DNA of 9,318 bases from assembly GCA_018109965.1 (NCBI GenBank), contig JAGBFE010000030.1:1-9318 (forward strand). The letters run 5' to 3'. The DNA comes from Oscillospiraceae bacterium (GTDB lineage Bacteria > Bacillota_A > Clostridia > Oscillospirales > Ruminococcaceae). Below the pieces are notes generated by a model, which saw nothing but the letters and a program-made list of their open reading frames with translations, did no database searches and was not told the origin of the DNA. Positions 1 to 7,032 of the stretch are shown in pieces (within the stretch, counting starts at the first letter, position 1; every line of letters begins with the position of its first letter). The position numbers and the translations under genes were made by a program.

Positions 1-374
1 CCAGCCATTGGGTGAACACCGATAAATTCGCAGTCAGGGCGCAGAATGTTTTGTATTTTGTCCACAATTGCACCTTTGATGCCTGTTACATCGGTTACAA
101 GGGCACCGCTTTTGAAATACTGCTGATTTTTATCAATCCAGTCCACAATAAGACTTGGATAGAGCCCCGAAATGATAACATCCGCCTTGCCGATAAGCTG
201 CCCGTCAGTTATTGTGCTGCCCTCATCGACAATGCCTTTTTCAAGGGCATAATCTATGGCTTTGGGGTCAATATCTATGGCATAAACCCTGTGGTCCCAT
301 TTTTTGAGTCCCATGGCAATGCTGCCGCCAAGGAGACCAAGACCCACTATGAGAAAGCTTTTGTCCTTAATCAT
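1..374 (-). CDS. tyrA: Prephenate dehydrogenase, N-terminal part (cut by window edge)
   Basis: Oxidises prephenate (or arogenate) with NAD(P)+ towards tyrosine in the cytoplasm. Only the first 124 full codons are present; the gene runs off the left edge. The reading frame is open throughout. Residues 8-17 hold the Rossmann dinucleotide-binding motif GLGLLGGS preceded by a hydrophobic strand (FLIV), and the second strand ends in an acidic pair (AIDID, about residues 33-37) that would contact the ribose. The fragment ends at GVHPMAG, the family's conserved His-Pro-Met-Ala-Gly segment in the active-site region. The ATG at 372-374 overlaps the aroA stop codon by 8 bases and has GAGGTGG six bases upstream, so it is the last visible member of the aro operon and probably translationally coupled. 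Prephenate versus arogenate preference, and any C-terminal ACT domain, lie outside the window. Confidence 0.93.
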   Translation of the reverse strand, partial: MIKDKSFLIVGLGLLGGSIAMGLKKWDHRVYAIDIDPKAIDYALEKGIVDEGSTITDGQLIGKADVIISGLYPSLIVDWIDKNQQYFKSGALVTDVTGIKGAIVDKIQNILRPDCEFIGVHPMA

Positions 375-1629
375 AAAGTTCCACCTCAATTCCCGCTTTT
401 TTCATATCGTCAAAAAATGACGGATAGCTTTTGGTGATTGCCTCGCAGCCGTCAATTGTGCCGCCCAGCACCGAAAGTGCAACGGCTGTTGCCATAACAA
501 TGCGATGGTCCTTCCAGCCATTGATGATTTCTGTTGGTGTGGTGTATCCGCCGTGTATAACCATTTCGTTTTCGGTATCTTCAATTTTGCAGCCCATTTT
601 TGCACATTCGGTCTGCATTGCCAGGATGCGGTCGCTTTCTTTAATTCGCAGACGGCCTGCGTTTGTGATGTTGCTTGTACCCTCACTGAACATTGCAAGG
701 GTGCACAGCACAGGCCCTAAATCCGGGCAGTTTTTAAGGTCAACGGATGTACCTTTAAGACCCTTTGATGCATTGACTTTATAAATGCCGTTTTCAAAAG
801 ATATTTCACAGCCAAAGTCAGACAGTATCTGCAAAATCTGCCTGTCACCCTGCAGGCTGTCAGGGTCCATACCGCAGATATCCACAGGGTTGTTGACCGC
901 ACTGAGCACGCCGAAAAATGCAAACTGGGAAAAATCCCCCTCCACCGTTTCGTTGCGGGCAAGGTATTTCTGGTTGCCTTTGATATAAAGTGTAAGGTCA
1001 TCCTGCCAGATAATTTCCACACCGAACTTTGCCAGCATCTGTATTGTCAGGTCAATATAACTGCGGCTTTCAAAGGGTGGCAGAATGTGTATGGTGCTGT
1101 CCTCTTTGAGCAATGGCAGGGTGAACAGCAGCCCGCTGATAAACTGGCTGCTCACATTGCCCGCAAGGGTGTATTTTTTTGCAGGGAACGGGCCCTGAAT
1201 TTCTATTTTTTCTTCCGTCTGTTCAAACATCAGATCTGCTTCGGCAAAAATTTCACGGTAAATTTTCTGCGGACGTTTGAGCAGGCGGTTTTTGCCTGTA
1301 AAGGTAATTTTTTGCCCTGTGAGTGAAAAAAGCGGAATTAAAAAGCGCAAAGTTGAGCCAGACTCGTTACATTCAATATGTGTGTCGGCAATATGGGAAA
1401 AATCCTTTATCCCTTTCACTTTCACCGTGGTTTTGCCGCATTCAATCTGTGCACCGAGCTTGCGCATACAGTCGATAGTGGTGGTGATATCCACAGAATA
1501 GTCGATGTTGGATATCACGCTTTCGCCCTCCGCCAGTGCCGCACAGATGATTGCGCGGTGTGCCATACTTTTGCTTGGCGGAATTGTGATGCTGCCGCAG
1601 GCTTTTGAAGGTTTTATAACTGCTTTCAT
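367..1629 (-). CDS. aroA: 3-phosphoshikimate 1-carboxyvinyltransferase (EPSP synthase)
   Basis: Transfers the enolpyruvyl group of PEP to shikimate 3-phosphate, the sixth shikimate-pathway step. The 420-residue product has normal family length and the two-fold inside-out barrel motifs in order: PPSKSMAHR at 17-25 (K20 binds both substrates), NESGSTLRF at 88-96 (the PEP loop, with the Gly that matches E. coli Gly96), SSQ at 160-162 for shikimate phosphate, CPDLGP at 301-306 with the catalytic Asp303, GRLRIKESDR at 325-334 with Glu331, and DHRIVMA at 374-380. The ATG at 1627-1629 has only a modest AAAAGAGA ribosome site. It follows a 71-base gap with a strong hairpin after aroF, unlike the overlapping joins elsewhere in the operon. 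The loop sequence differs from the E. coli-type NAGTAMRP; inhibitor sensitivity cannot be judged from this alone. The stop overlaps the tyrA start. Confidence 0.97.
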   Translation of the reverse strand: MKAVIKPSKACGSITIPPSKSMAHRAIICAALAEGESVISNIDYSVDITTTIDCMRKLGAQIECGKTTVKVKGIKDFSHIADTHIECNESGSTLRFLIPLFSLTGQKITFTGKNRLLKRPQKIYREIFAEADLMFEQTEEKIEIQGPFPAKKYTLAGNVSSQFISGLLFTLPLLKEDSTIHILPPFESRSYIDLTIQMLAKFGVEIIWQDDLTLYIKGNQKYLARNETVEGDFSQFAFFGVLSAVNNPVDICGMDPDSLQGDRQILQILSDFGCEISFENGIYKVNASKGLKGTSVDLKNCPDLGPVLCTLAMFSEGTSNITNAGRLRIKESDRILAMQTECAKMGCKIEDTENEMVIHGGYTTPTEIINGWKDHRIVMATAVALSVLGGTIDGCEAITKSYPSFFDDMKKAGIEVELYD

Positions 1630-1659
1630 ATTTTACAGTCTCTTTTCGTTTTATTGTAC

Positions 1660-1702
1660 AAACAGACCGACAGGCTATTTTCTGACGGTCTGTTTTTGTT
1701 TT
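1660..1702. other. Intercistronic hairpin between aroF and aroA
   Basis: Arms AAACAGACCG (1660-1669) and CGGTCTGTTT (1686-1695) are perfectly complementary. Inside them, after one mismatched base on each side, CAG (1671-1673) pairs with CTG (1682-1684) around an 8-base loop. On the plus strand the hairpin is followed by a T-rich tail (TTTTTGTTTT) and looks like a classic intrinsic terminator, yet no plus-strand gene ends here. On the coding (minus) strand the 3' side is followed only by TTTGT and then ACAATAAAACG, a poor U-tract. In operon mRNA it sits between the aroF stop and the aroA ribosome site. It could be a leaky terminator or attenuator, an RNA-processing or stability element, or a block to antisense transcription. 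The fold is seen directly; the role is inference. Confidence 0.7.
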
Positions 1703-2719
1703 ATATATCTCTGCCTATAACCTGTGCAACTGCACGGGCTTTTTTGACAAGCTCGGCAAATTTTGCAGGTTTCAGACACTGTGCGCCGTCGCTCCAGGCA
1801 CATTCAGGGTGGTCGTGAACTTCGATGATAAGTCCGTCCGCACCTGCTGCAACAGCAGCAAGGGACATGCTTTCGATATATTTCCAGTTGCCTGTTGCGT
1901 GGGACGGGTCAATGATAATCGGCAGATGGGTTTTTTCCTTGATAATAGGGATAACCGACAAATCAAGGGTGTTGCGTGTGTATTTTCAAAGGTGCGGATA
2001 CCGCGCTCGCACAGGATAACATTTTCGTTGCCGTTTGCCATGATATATTCGGCACTCATTATCCATTCTTCAATGGTGTTTGCAAGGCCGCGCTTGAGCA
2101 GAATCGGCTTTGTGGTGCGTTTGCCCACCGCTTTGAGCAAAGTAAAGTTCTGCATATTGCGGGCACCAATCTGTATTACGTCAACATATTTTTCAAACTC
2201 GTCAATCTGGTCAGAGTCCATAAGTTCGCTGACAATTGGCAGGCCTGTGCGGTTGCGTGCTTCCACCATATCAAGGATACCCTCGGTTTCCAGCCCCTGA
2301 AAAGCATATGGCGAGGTACGCGGTTTGTATGCGCCGCCGCGCAGCATAACTGCACCTGCGTCCTTTACCTGCTGTGCAAGGGAGCAGATGTGGTCCAGCC
2401 CCTCAACAGAGCAGGGACCGCCGATAACAACAACTTTTTCCTTGCCGCCAACCTTGATGTCGCCAACGTTAATGATGCTGTCTTCGGGGTGGAAAAGTCG
2501 GTTTGATTTTTTGTATGGTGAGGCAATGCGGGTAACGTTTTCCACAATCAGATTGGCTTTTATCTGTCTTTCGTCCACATTTGTGGTGTCACCGACAAGG
2601 CCTATGATGTGATAATTTTTACCCACAGAGTCGTGTATTTCAAACCCCTGTGCCTTAAACTCATCCACAAGCTGCTGTATAAGCCTTTGCGGAGCATCAT
2701 TTTTTAATGTAATAATCAT
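1701..2719 (-). pseudogene. aroF: DAHP synthase (3-deoxy-7-phosphoheptulonate synthase), frameshifted
   Basis: Condenses PEP with erythrose 4-phosphate, the first shikimate step. Residues 1-70 match the ferredoxin-like regulatory domain seen in T. maritima DAHP synthase (MIITLK start, PYKKSNRLFHPED junction at 69-80), which in that family mediates feedback by tyrosine or phenylalanine. The catalytic barrel follows: GGPCSVEG at 100-107 (metal ligand Cys103), GGAYKPRTSPYAFQG at 128-142, LLKRG at 207-211, CERGIRTFE at 237-245. At codon 246 (about 1983-1986) one base is missing. The first frame then runs on with unrelated sequence to 1772 (315 residues in total), while the true C-terminus (TRNTLDLS, DPSHATG, EVHDHPE) continues in the -1 frame to 1701. 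Adding one base restores 339 residues, the family's normal length. Start ATG 2717-2719; its ribosome site AAAGGAAAA lies in the end of aroQ. It may be a recent lesion or a sequence error; the family call itself is firm. Confidence 0.92.
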
Positions 2720-2722
2720 AAT

Positions 2723-3154
2723 TTATTTTCCTTTGACCAGATGATTTATTGCCATAACATAGCCGTCGATACCGCAGCCTGTGATTGTTTTGCAGCAGGC
2801 CTGCCTAATATATGATATCTGACGGAAATCTTCTCTTTCCTCCACCTTGGAGATATGCACCTCCACAGTCGGTATCATAACCGATTTTACTGCATCAAGC
2901 AGTGCAATGGAAGTGTGTGTATACGCGCCCGGATTGATGACAATGCCGTCAACGCCATTGAAATATGCCCACTGGATTTTGTCCACAAGGTCACCCTCGT
3001 GGTTGGACTGATAGCACTCAATCTCCACACCAAGTTCCTGCCCTGTTTTTTTGCAGGTTTCGATGAGGGCATCAAAATTCTGTACACCGTAGATGTGTTT
3101 TTCACGGATGCCGAGCATATTTATGTTTGGCCCGTTAATAACCAGTATTTTCAT
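2723..3154 (-). CDS. aroQ: 3-dehydroquinate dehydratase, type II
   Basis: Dehydrates 3-dehydroquinate to 3-dehydroshikimate, the third shikimate step, as a small type II (dodecameric) enzyme. The 143-residue product has usual family length. Motifs: MKILVINGPNINMLGIRE at the N-terminus (Asn and Arg of the active site), IYGVQNFDAL with the catalytic Tyr of the flexible lid near residue 22, ECYQSNHEGDLVDKIQ at about 46-61, INPGAYTHTSIAL near 72-84, and VEVHISKVEEREDFRQ near 96-111 with the catalytic His. The frame stays open upstream to 3274, but similarity begins at the ATG at 3152-3154, which has GGAGGTG four bases before it, so that start is chosen. The start lies 20 bases inside the end of aroE-aroK. 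The last codons form the aroF ribosome site. Confidence 0.96.
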   Translation of the reverse strand: MKILVINGPNINMLGIREKHIYGVQNFDALIETCKKTGQELGVEIECYQSNHEGDLVDKIQWAYFNGVDGIVINPGAYTHTSIALLDAVKSVMIPTVEVHISKVEEREDFRQISYIRQACCKTITGCGIDGYVMAINHLVKGK

Positions 3155-4379
3155 TGCACACCTCCACAAGTTTTTCCAGTGCAGTGCCGAAATAGGAATT
3201 ATTCTCCACAACAGCATCACTGTATTTTTCGTAAAGCGGAAGCCGTTCCTCCGCCATTTTGTACAACGCAGCACGGCTGCTGCTCAATGGGCGGTTGCCA
3301 CCCGTGGCCAGTTTTGCCACATCCCTCTTTATGTAAATTATGTAACCGTTAAGGCTCAAAGCCTGCATATTCAGCGGATTTTTCACTATCCCGCCGCCGC
3401 AGCTGATAACTGTGTGGTTGCGTTTTGACAGCTCAATACACACCTGTGTTTCAAGCTGTCTGAAGCCGATTTCGCCCTGCTGCTCAAAAATCTGCGGAAC
3501 AGGCATACCTGCCGTTTTTTCAATTTCGGCATCCATATCGGCAAATTCCATGCCAAGCTTTGCAGCCAGCTTTTTGCCAAGGCTTGACTTGCCGCAGCTT
3601 GGCATACCGATAAGCACAATGCTGCGTTTGTCACTGTACAGTTTTTGTGTTATATCGCCGATAACAGAACGGCTGACTGCCCTGCCGGTAAAAAACTCCA
3701 CAGCGCTGACCGCCTGGCCAACCAGCATTTCCAGCCCTGCAATATATGGGATATTTTTTTGTTTTGCGGCATAGCAAAGGCTTGTACACAGCGGGTTGTA
3801 CACCACATCGATGACCCCTTTGCAGTTTGGATAATCATTTAAATCAACAATTGCCGACATTATATCGGGCAGCATACCTACACTTGTGGTGTTGATGATA
3901 AATTCAATATCGGTGCGGCTTTTCATCTGTTCATAGGTGATGAAAGGCTCGCCTTTGTTGCGTGCAACACGGATGATTTCCTTTGCGTTCAGTGCCTTGC
4001 ACACCGCAAAAGCAGTTTTGCTTGTGCCGCCCGAGCCGCAGATTGCCACAACTTTGCCGTTTAAATCAAAATGATTTTCTATCATCCATTTTAAGCCGTC
4101 ATAGTCTGTGTTGGTGGCATACAGTTTGCCGTCCACATTTTTTACAGCGTTTACCGCGCCTATCTGTGCAGCTTTTTCATCCACAAAATCACAATACTGT
4201 ATAACCATTTCCTTGTAAGGAATGGTCACATTGATGGCATCAAACGCCTTTTGTTCCATAAAAATTGGGAACTCATCACGGCTTAACGGCATTATGTCAT
4301 AGGTGTAATCTGCAATGGTTTCGTGTATCGGTTTGGAAAAACTGTGCCCCAGTTTTTCTCCTATAAGCCCAACTTTCAT
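3135..4379 (-). CDS. aroE-aroK: Bifunctional shikimate dehydrogenase - shikimate kinase (AroE-AroK fusion)
   Basis: One 414-residue chain carries two consecutive pathway steps: NADPH reduction of 3-dehydroshikimate to shikimate, then ATP phosphorylation to shikimate 3-phosphate. AroE part, about 1-248: GHSFSKPIHE at 11-20, NVTIPYKE at 50-57 with catalytic Lys56, GAVNAVK at 74-80, NTDYDG with catalytic Asp92, a GSGGTSKTA nucleotide loop at 115-123, NTTSVGM at 163-169, and GLEMLVGQA at 215-223. AroK part, about 251-410: Walker A GMPSCGKSS at 258-266, DMD at 281-283, FRQLE at 306-310, CGGG at 327-330, NRPLSSSR at 362-369 and the LPLYEKYSD tail. The linker is only a few residues (KLYSDKR), and no start with a ribosome site is seen before the kinase domain, so this is a true fusion. 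The start at 4377-4379 overlaps the aroC stop as ATGA, with AAAGGTGG upstream. The end overlaps aroQ by 20 bases. Confidence 0.95.
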   Translation of the reverse strand: MKVGLIGEKLGHSFSKPIHETIADYTYDIMPLSRDEFPIFMEQKAFDAINVTIPYKEMVIQYCDFVDEKAAQIGAVNAVKNVDGKLYATNTDYDGLKWMIENHFDLNGKVVAICGSGGTSKTAFAVCKALNAKEIIRVARNKGEPFITYEQMKSRTDIEFIINTTSVGMLPDIMSAIVDLNDYPNCKGVIDVVYNPLCTSLCYAAKQKNIPYIAGLEMLVGQAVSAVEFFTGRAVSRSVIGDITQKLYSDKRSIVLIGMPSCGKSSLGKKLAAKLGMEFADMDAEIEKTAGMPVPQIFEQQGEIGFRQLETQVCIELSKRNHTVISCGGGIVKNPLNMQALSLNGYIIYIKRDVAKLATGGNRPLSSSRAALYKMAEERLPLYEKYSDAVVENNSYFGTALEKLVEVCNENTGY

Positions 4380-5461
4380 TCACAAAGCCACCTTTCGCCA
4401 AAATGCTGCACCAGCAAATCGAGCAGTGCAAGGGCAGTCATACTGTCCACCACAACCCTTGCGCGATGGAAAATTGCAGGGTCGTGACGGCCTGCAAGGG
4501 TCAGCTTTGCGTTTTGCATAGTTTCAAGATTAACTGTGTCCTGTTCCTTGAAGATTGACGGGGTAGGCTTGATTGCTGTGCGGAACACAACAGGCATACC
4601 GTTGCTTATGCCCCCGTTGATGCCGCCGTTGTTGTTGGTTCTTGTAACAACTTTGCCGCCGCACATTTCAAATGCATCGTTAACTTCACTGCCAAGGCAG
4701 TTGGCAAAATCAAAACCGAGGCCAAATTCAACGCCCTTTACGCCGCCGATGGAAAACAGATAGTGGCTCAGCACACTTTCAAGGCTGTTGAAATAAGGTT
4801 CGCCCACACCTGCAGGCAAACCAAGCACTGCAGTTTCCAGCACACCGCCAACGCTGTCGCAGGCTGTGCCGATATTTTCGATATGCTGCTGCATCTGTGT
4901 GCCGATATCTGCATCAAGGGTTGCAAAATACTGTGAATTGCACAAAGCAATATCGTCAGCATAGTTTTCAAAATCTCTGTCCTCAATATGCTGACATTTT
5001 TTGATATGTGTGCCGATAGTTATACCTTTGTTTTTGAGGATATCAATTGCAATTGCACCCACAGCAACAATCGGTGCTGTGAGACGTCCCGAAAAATGGC
5101 CGCCGCCTCGCCAGTCCTCAAAACCTGCATATTTGATGTGTGCTGCATAATCTGCGTGGCTCGGGCGCGGTAATTCGGGATGATAGTCACCGCTGCGCTG
5201 GGTTTTGTTTTCAATGGTAATATGTATGGGAGTTCCTGTTGTACAGTCATTGAACACACCGCTGGTGATGCTGAATTCATCAGCTTCCCTGCGCTGTGTG
5301 GATATTTTGCCCTTTGGTCTGCGCTTGTCCAGCTGGGAGGCGATAAAGTCGGTATCCACCTTTATCCCTGCAGGAAAACCGTCTGCCACAACACCGATTG
5401 CCGCGCCGTGACTTTCGCCGTAAAGGGCCAATGTAATATTTTTGCCTATTACACTTTTCAT
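4376..5461 (-). CDS. aroC: Chorismate synthase
   Basis: Converts EPSP to chorismate with reduced FMN as catalyst, the last shikimate step. The 361-residue product has full family length. It shows the chorismate synthase signatures: GESHGAAIGVVADGFPAG near 15-32 (the conserved His in GESHG), QLDKRRPKGKISTQRREAD at about 43-61 with the basic substrate-binding cluster, PRPSHADY near 100-107, EDWRGGGHFSGRLTA near 115-129, and TRTNNNGGINGGISNG near 270-285, followed by the RHDPAIFHRA segment near the C-terminus. The start ATG at 5459-5461 lies three bases after the aroB stop, with GGGAG in the end of aroB as ribosome site. The stop TGA overlaps the next gene as ATGA. It has no fused flavin reductase domain, so reduced FMN must come from elsewhere. 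Confidence 0.97.
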   Translation of the reverse strand: MKSVIGKNITLALYGESHGAAIGVVADGFPAGIKVDTDFIASQLDKRRPKGKISTQRREADEFSITSGVFNDCTTGTPIHITIENKTQRSGDYHPELPRPSHADYAAHIKYAGFEDWRGGGHFSGRLTAPIVAVGAIAIDILKNKGITIGTHIKKCQHIEDRDFENYADDIALCNSQYFATLDADIGTQMQQHIENIGTACDSVGGVLETAVLGLPAGVGEPYFNSLESVLSHYLFSIGGVKGVEFGLGFDFANCLGSEVNDAFEMCGGKVVTRTNNNGGINGGISNGMPVVFRTAIKPTPSIFKEQDTVNLETMQNAKLTLAGRHDPAIFHRARVVVDSMTALALLDLLVQHFGERWLCE

Positions 5462-5464
5462 AGC

Positions 5465-6484
5465 TTAACTCCCGAAATATTTTCTCAGTTCATCAATTTT
5501 TATCTTTTCGATATATGCTTTGCCAATCTGGTCCACCTTTATCACATCAATGGTGTCGCCACTGGCTTTTTTGTCGTTTTTTATAAATTCGATGCATTTT
5601 TCCGTGTCCAGCTCTTTGACAAGCGGAATATGCATTTTGCCAAGTATTTCCACAAGGTCGGCTTTTATCTGTGCATCCTCGCAAATCATCACCATACCGT
5701 TGGCAACACATTCTCCGTGGTAATAATCGTGCAGATTATAGGCACTTTCAATTGCGTGACCGATTGTATGACCGTAATTTAAAATTTTTCTTAAATTCTG
5801 TTCCTTTTCATCCTGCTGGACAACATCGCGTTTTATCAGCAAACTGCGTATGATAATGTCCTCGAGATATTCACTGCCCACAGTGATTTCCTGTGCGTGG
5901 TTTTTGAAAATTCCGAACAGCTGTGCATCACGGATACAGCCCGCTTTGAGTGCTTCCACAAGACCGTTGTAAAAATGGCGTTTTTCAAGGGTGCGGAGTG
6001 TTTCGGTATCCACAAACACTATTTCGGGATGGTAAAAACTGCCCACACAGTTTTTGATGCCGTTAAGGTTGATTGCCACCTTGCCGCCAATGGAGGAGTC
6101 TATCTGTGAAAGGGTGGTGGTAGGTATGGACACAAAACGGCAGCCCCGTTTGTATGTTGCCGCCACAAAGCCTGCAAGGTCACCCACAACACCGCCGCCA
6201 AGGGCAATAACAAGGTCCTTGCGGGAAAATCCGTTTTCCAGCAGTTTTGCCAGCAAACTGCTGTAAACCTCAAAGCTTTTTGCCTCTTCGCCCTGAGGCA
6301 CCCGGGCAAGTATTGCGCCGTCAAACTGACCGAGAACAGCTTGCTTTAAGCTGTCGGGAATATTGTCGTCGCTGATGACCATAACTTTGCCTGTGTGGCT
6401 GAAATAGTCTTTAAGGCGGGTATGGCAGCCTTTTTCCACAATCACACGGCTTTGCGCATCGGCAAGTTTAACTGTAAACTCCAT
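5465..6484 (-). CDS. aroB: 3-dehydroquinate synthase
   Basis: Cyclises DAHP to 3-dehydroquinate using NAD+ and a divalent metal, the second shikimate step; first gene of the operon. The 339-residue chain shows the GGGVVGDLAGF NAD-binding motif at 96-106, PTTTLSQIDSSIGGK at 121-135 with substrate-binding residues, VEALKAG near 176-182 where Glu177 matches the metal ligand, NYGHTIGHAIES at 236-247 and YHGECV near 255-260; His239 and His256 match the other two metal ligands. Length is typical, slightly short of E. coli. The start ATG at 6482-6484 has AGAGGGGGA just upstream. It is transcribed away from the chorismate mutase gene, from the 214-base divergent region. A weak promoter candidate lies about 80 bases upstream. 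Confidence 0.97.
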   Translation of the reverse strand: MEFTVKLADAQSRVIVEKGCHTRLKDYFSHTGKVMVISDDNIPDSLKQAVLGQFDGAILARVPQGEEAKSFEVYSSLLAKLLENGFSRKDLVIALGGGVVGDLAGFVAATYKRGCRFVSIPTTTLSQIDSSIGGKVAINLNGIKNCVGSFYHPEIVFVDTETLRTLEKRHFYNGLVEALKAGCIRDAQLFGIFKNHAQEITVGSEYLEDIIIRSLLIKRDVVQQDEKEQNLRKILNYGHTIGHAIESAYNLHDYYHGECVANGMVMICEDAQIKADLVEILGKMHIPLVKELDTEKCIEFIKNDKKASGDTIDVIKVDQIGKAYIEKIKIDELRKYFGS

Positions 6485-6565
6485 AATCCCCCTCTTTTCT
6501 CCTGATTATATCCATATAACACCGCACAACATGGCGGCTTAAAATTTATGCTTTAATAATATTTT

Positions 6566-6595
6566 AGTTTACTATATTTTTATGGGTTAAATCAA
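6566..6595 (-). promoter_or_regulatory. Candidate sigma-A promoter for the aro operon
   Basis: On the minus strand TTGATT (6590-6595) and TAAACT (6566-6571) are separated by 18 bases, upstream of aroB, giving a leader of about 75 bases. Both hexamers match the consensus at only four of six positions and the surroundings are AT-rich, so other starts are possible. The leader shows no T-box core or tryptophan-type attenuator that I can recognise. Confidence 0.35.
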
Positions 6596-6619
6596 GTAAT
6601 AACGGCTGCAGTGTATATT

Positions 6620-6649
6620 TTTTTGCAAAAATCAGTTGTTATTGCAAAA
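6620..6649. repeat. Palindrome and direct repeat overlapping the divergent promoter
   Basis: TTTTTGCAAAAA (6620-6631) is a perfect 12-base palindrome. Its TTGCAAAA half (6623-6630) recurs at 6642-6649, 19 bases on, inside the -35/-10 spacer of the rightward promoter. The position suits a regulator site, but the motif is AT-rich and short, and I recognise no specific regulator. Confidence 0.3.
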
Positions 6650-6663
6650 CATTGTGATATACT
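6636..6663 (+). promoter_or_regulatory. Sigma-A promoter with extended -10 for chorismate mutase-aminotransferase
   Basis: TTGTTA (6636-6641) and TATACT (6658-6663) are separated by 16 bases, and the -10 is preceded by TG one base away (TGATATACT), an extended -10. Transcription would start near 6670, giving a leader of about 30 bases before the GTG start at 6699. A copy of TTGCAAAA lies within the spacer and a second copy lies just upstream. Confidence 0.6.
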
Positions 6664-6698
6664 TTAGATAAATTATCCTTTTATGCAGAGGTGCTGTT

Positions 6699-7031
6699 GT
6701 GAACAAACTTGAAAAAGCAAGACAGACAATCAATATTTGCGATGAAAACATTGCCGCATATTTTGAGCAGCGTATGCACGCCGTGGGTGATGTGATAGCT
6801 TTTAAAATCGAAAACGGGCTGCCCATTCTGGACAGTGGCAGAGAAAAGGAAGTTATCGAAAAAAACCTTGCAAAAATCAGAGATGAAAAGCTGAAACCAT
6901 ATTTTGAGGATATGCTTGTGCAGCTTATACGCATAAGCAAGGAATATCAGCAGGCTGTTCTTGACAGTACAAAAGACAGCACAGACTGCAAAAAATCAGA
7001 TACAGAATCTTGTGCCGTGGAGGTTAAATAG
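6699..7031 (+). CDS. Chorismate mutase, AroQ (all-helical) class
   Basis: Rearranges chorismate to prephenate, the first committed step to tyrosine and phenylalanine. The 110-residue product is a stand-alone helical mutase rather than a fusion to prephenate dehydratase or dehydrogenase. Compared with the E. coli P-protein mutase domain, every recalled active-site position is present with a constant offset of three: Arg8, Arg25, Lys36, Asp45, Arg48, Glu49 and Gln85 (E. coli Arg11, Arg28, Lys39, Asp48, Arg51, Glu52, Gln88). The NGLPILDSGREKEVI segment at 39-53 is typical. The last 20 or so residues are a Ser/Thr/Asp/Lys-rich tail beyond the fold. The start is GTG at 6699-6701, fixed by AGAGGTG five bases upstream at 6687-6693. 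The stop lies one base before the aminotransferase start, so the two are co-transcribed and probably coupled. Confidence 0.93.
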   Translation: MNKLEKARQTINICDENIAAYFEQRMHAVGDVIAFKIENGLPILDSGREKEVIEKNLAKIRDEKLKPYFEDMLVQLIRISKEYQQAVLDSTKDSTDCKKSDTESCAVEVK

Positions 7032-7032
7032 T

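Noticed and set aside
12..437. Open frame of 141 codons on the plus strand opposite tyrA and the end of aroA
   Set aside because: It lies across the tyrA-aroA junction, both of which are confidently coding on the minus strand; no ribosome site or recognisable family.
1976..1995. Programmed -1 frameshift in aroF
   Set aside because: The junction has no X XXY YYZ heptamer, only four A in a row, too few for typical transcript slippage, and no DAHP synthase is known to me to use recoding.
2723..3274. Longer aroQ with 40 extra N-terminal residues
   Set aside because: The extension lies within the end of aroE-aroK, has no family similarity, and the inner ATG at 3152-3154 has a strong GGAGGTG ribosome site.
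6485..6565. T-box, tryptophan-type leader or other riboswitch upstream of aroB
   Set aside because: No T-box core, leader peptide rich in aromatic codons or terminator hairpin is visible; the only stem (CCGC with GCGG, 6522-6537) is four base pairs plus a wobble.
6961..7032. 24-residue N-terminal extension of the aminotransferase
   Set aside because: It would be read out of frame inside the chorismate mutase tail and lacks a ribosome site; the ATG at 7033 has GGAGG at good spacing.
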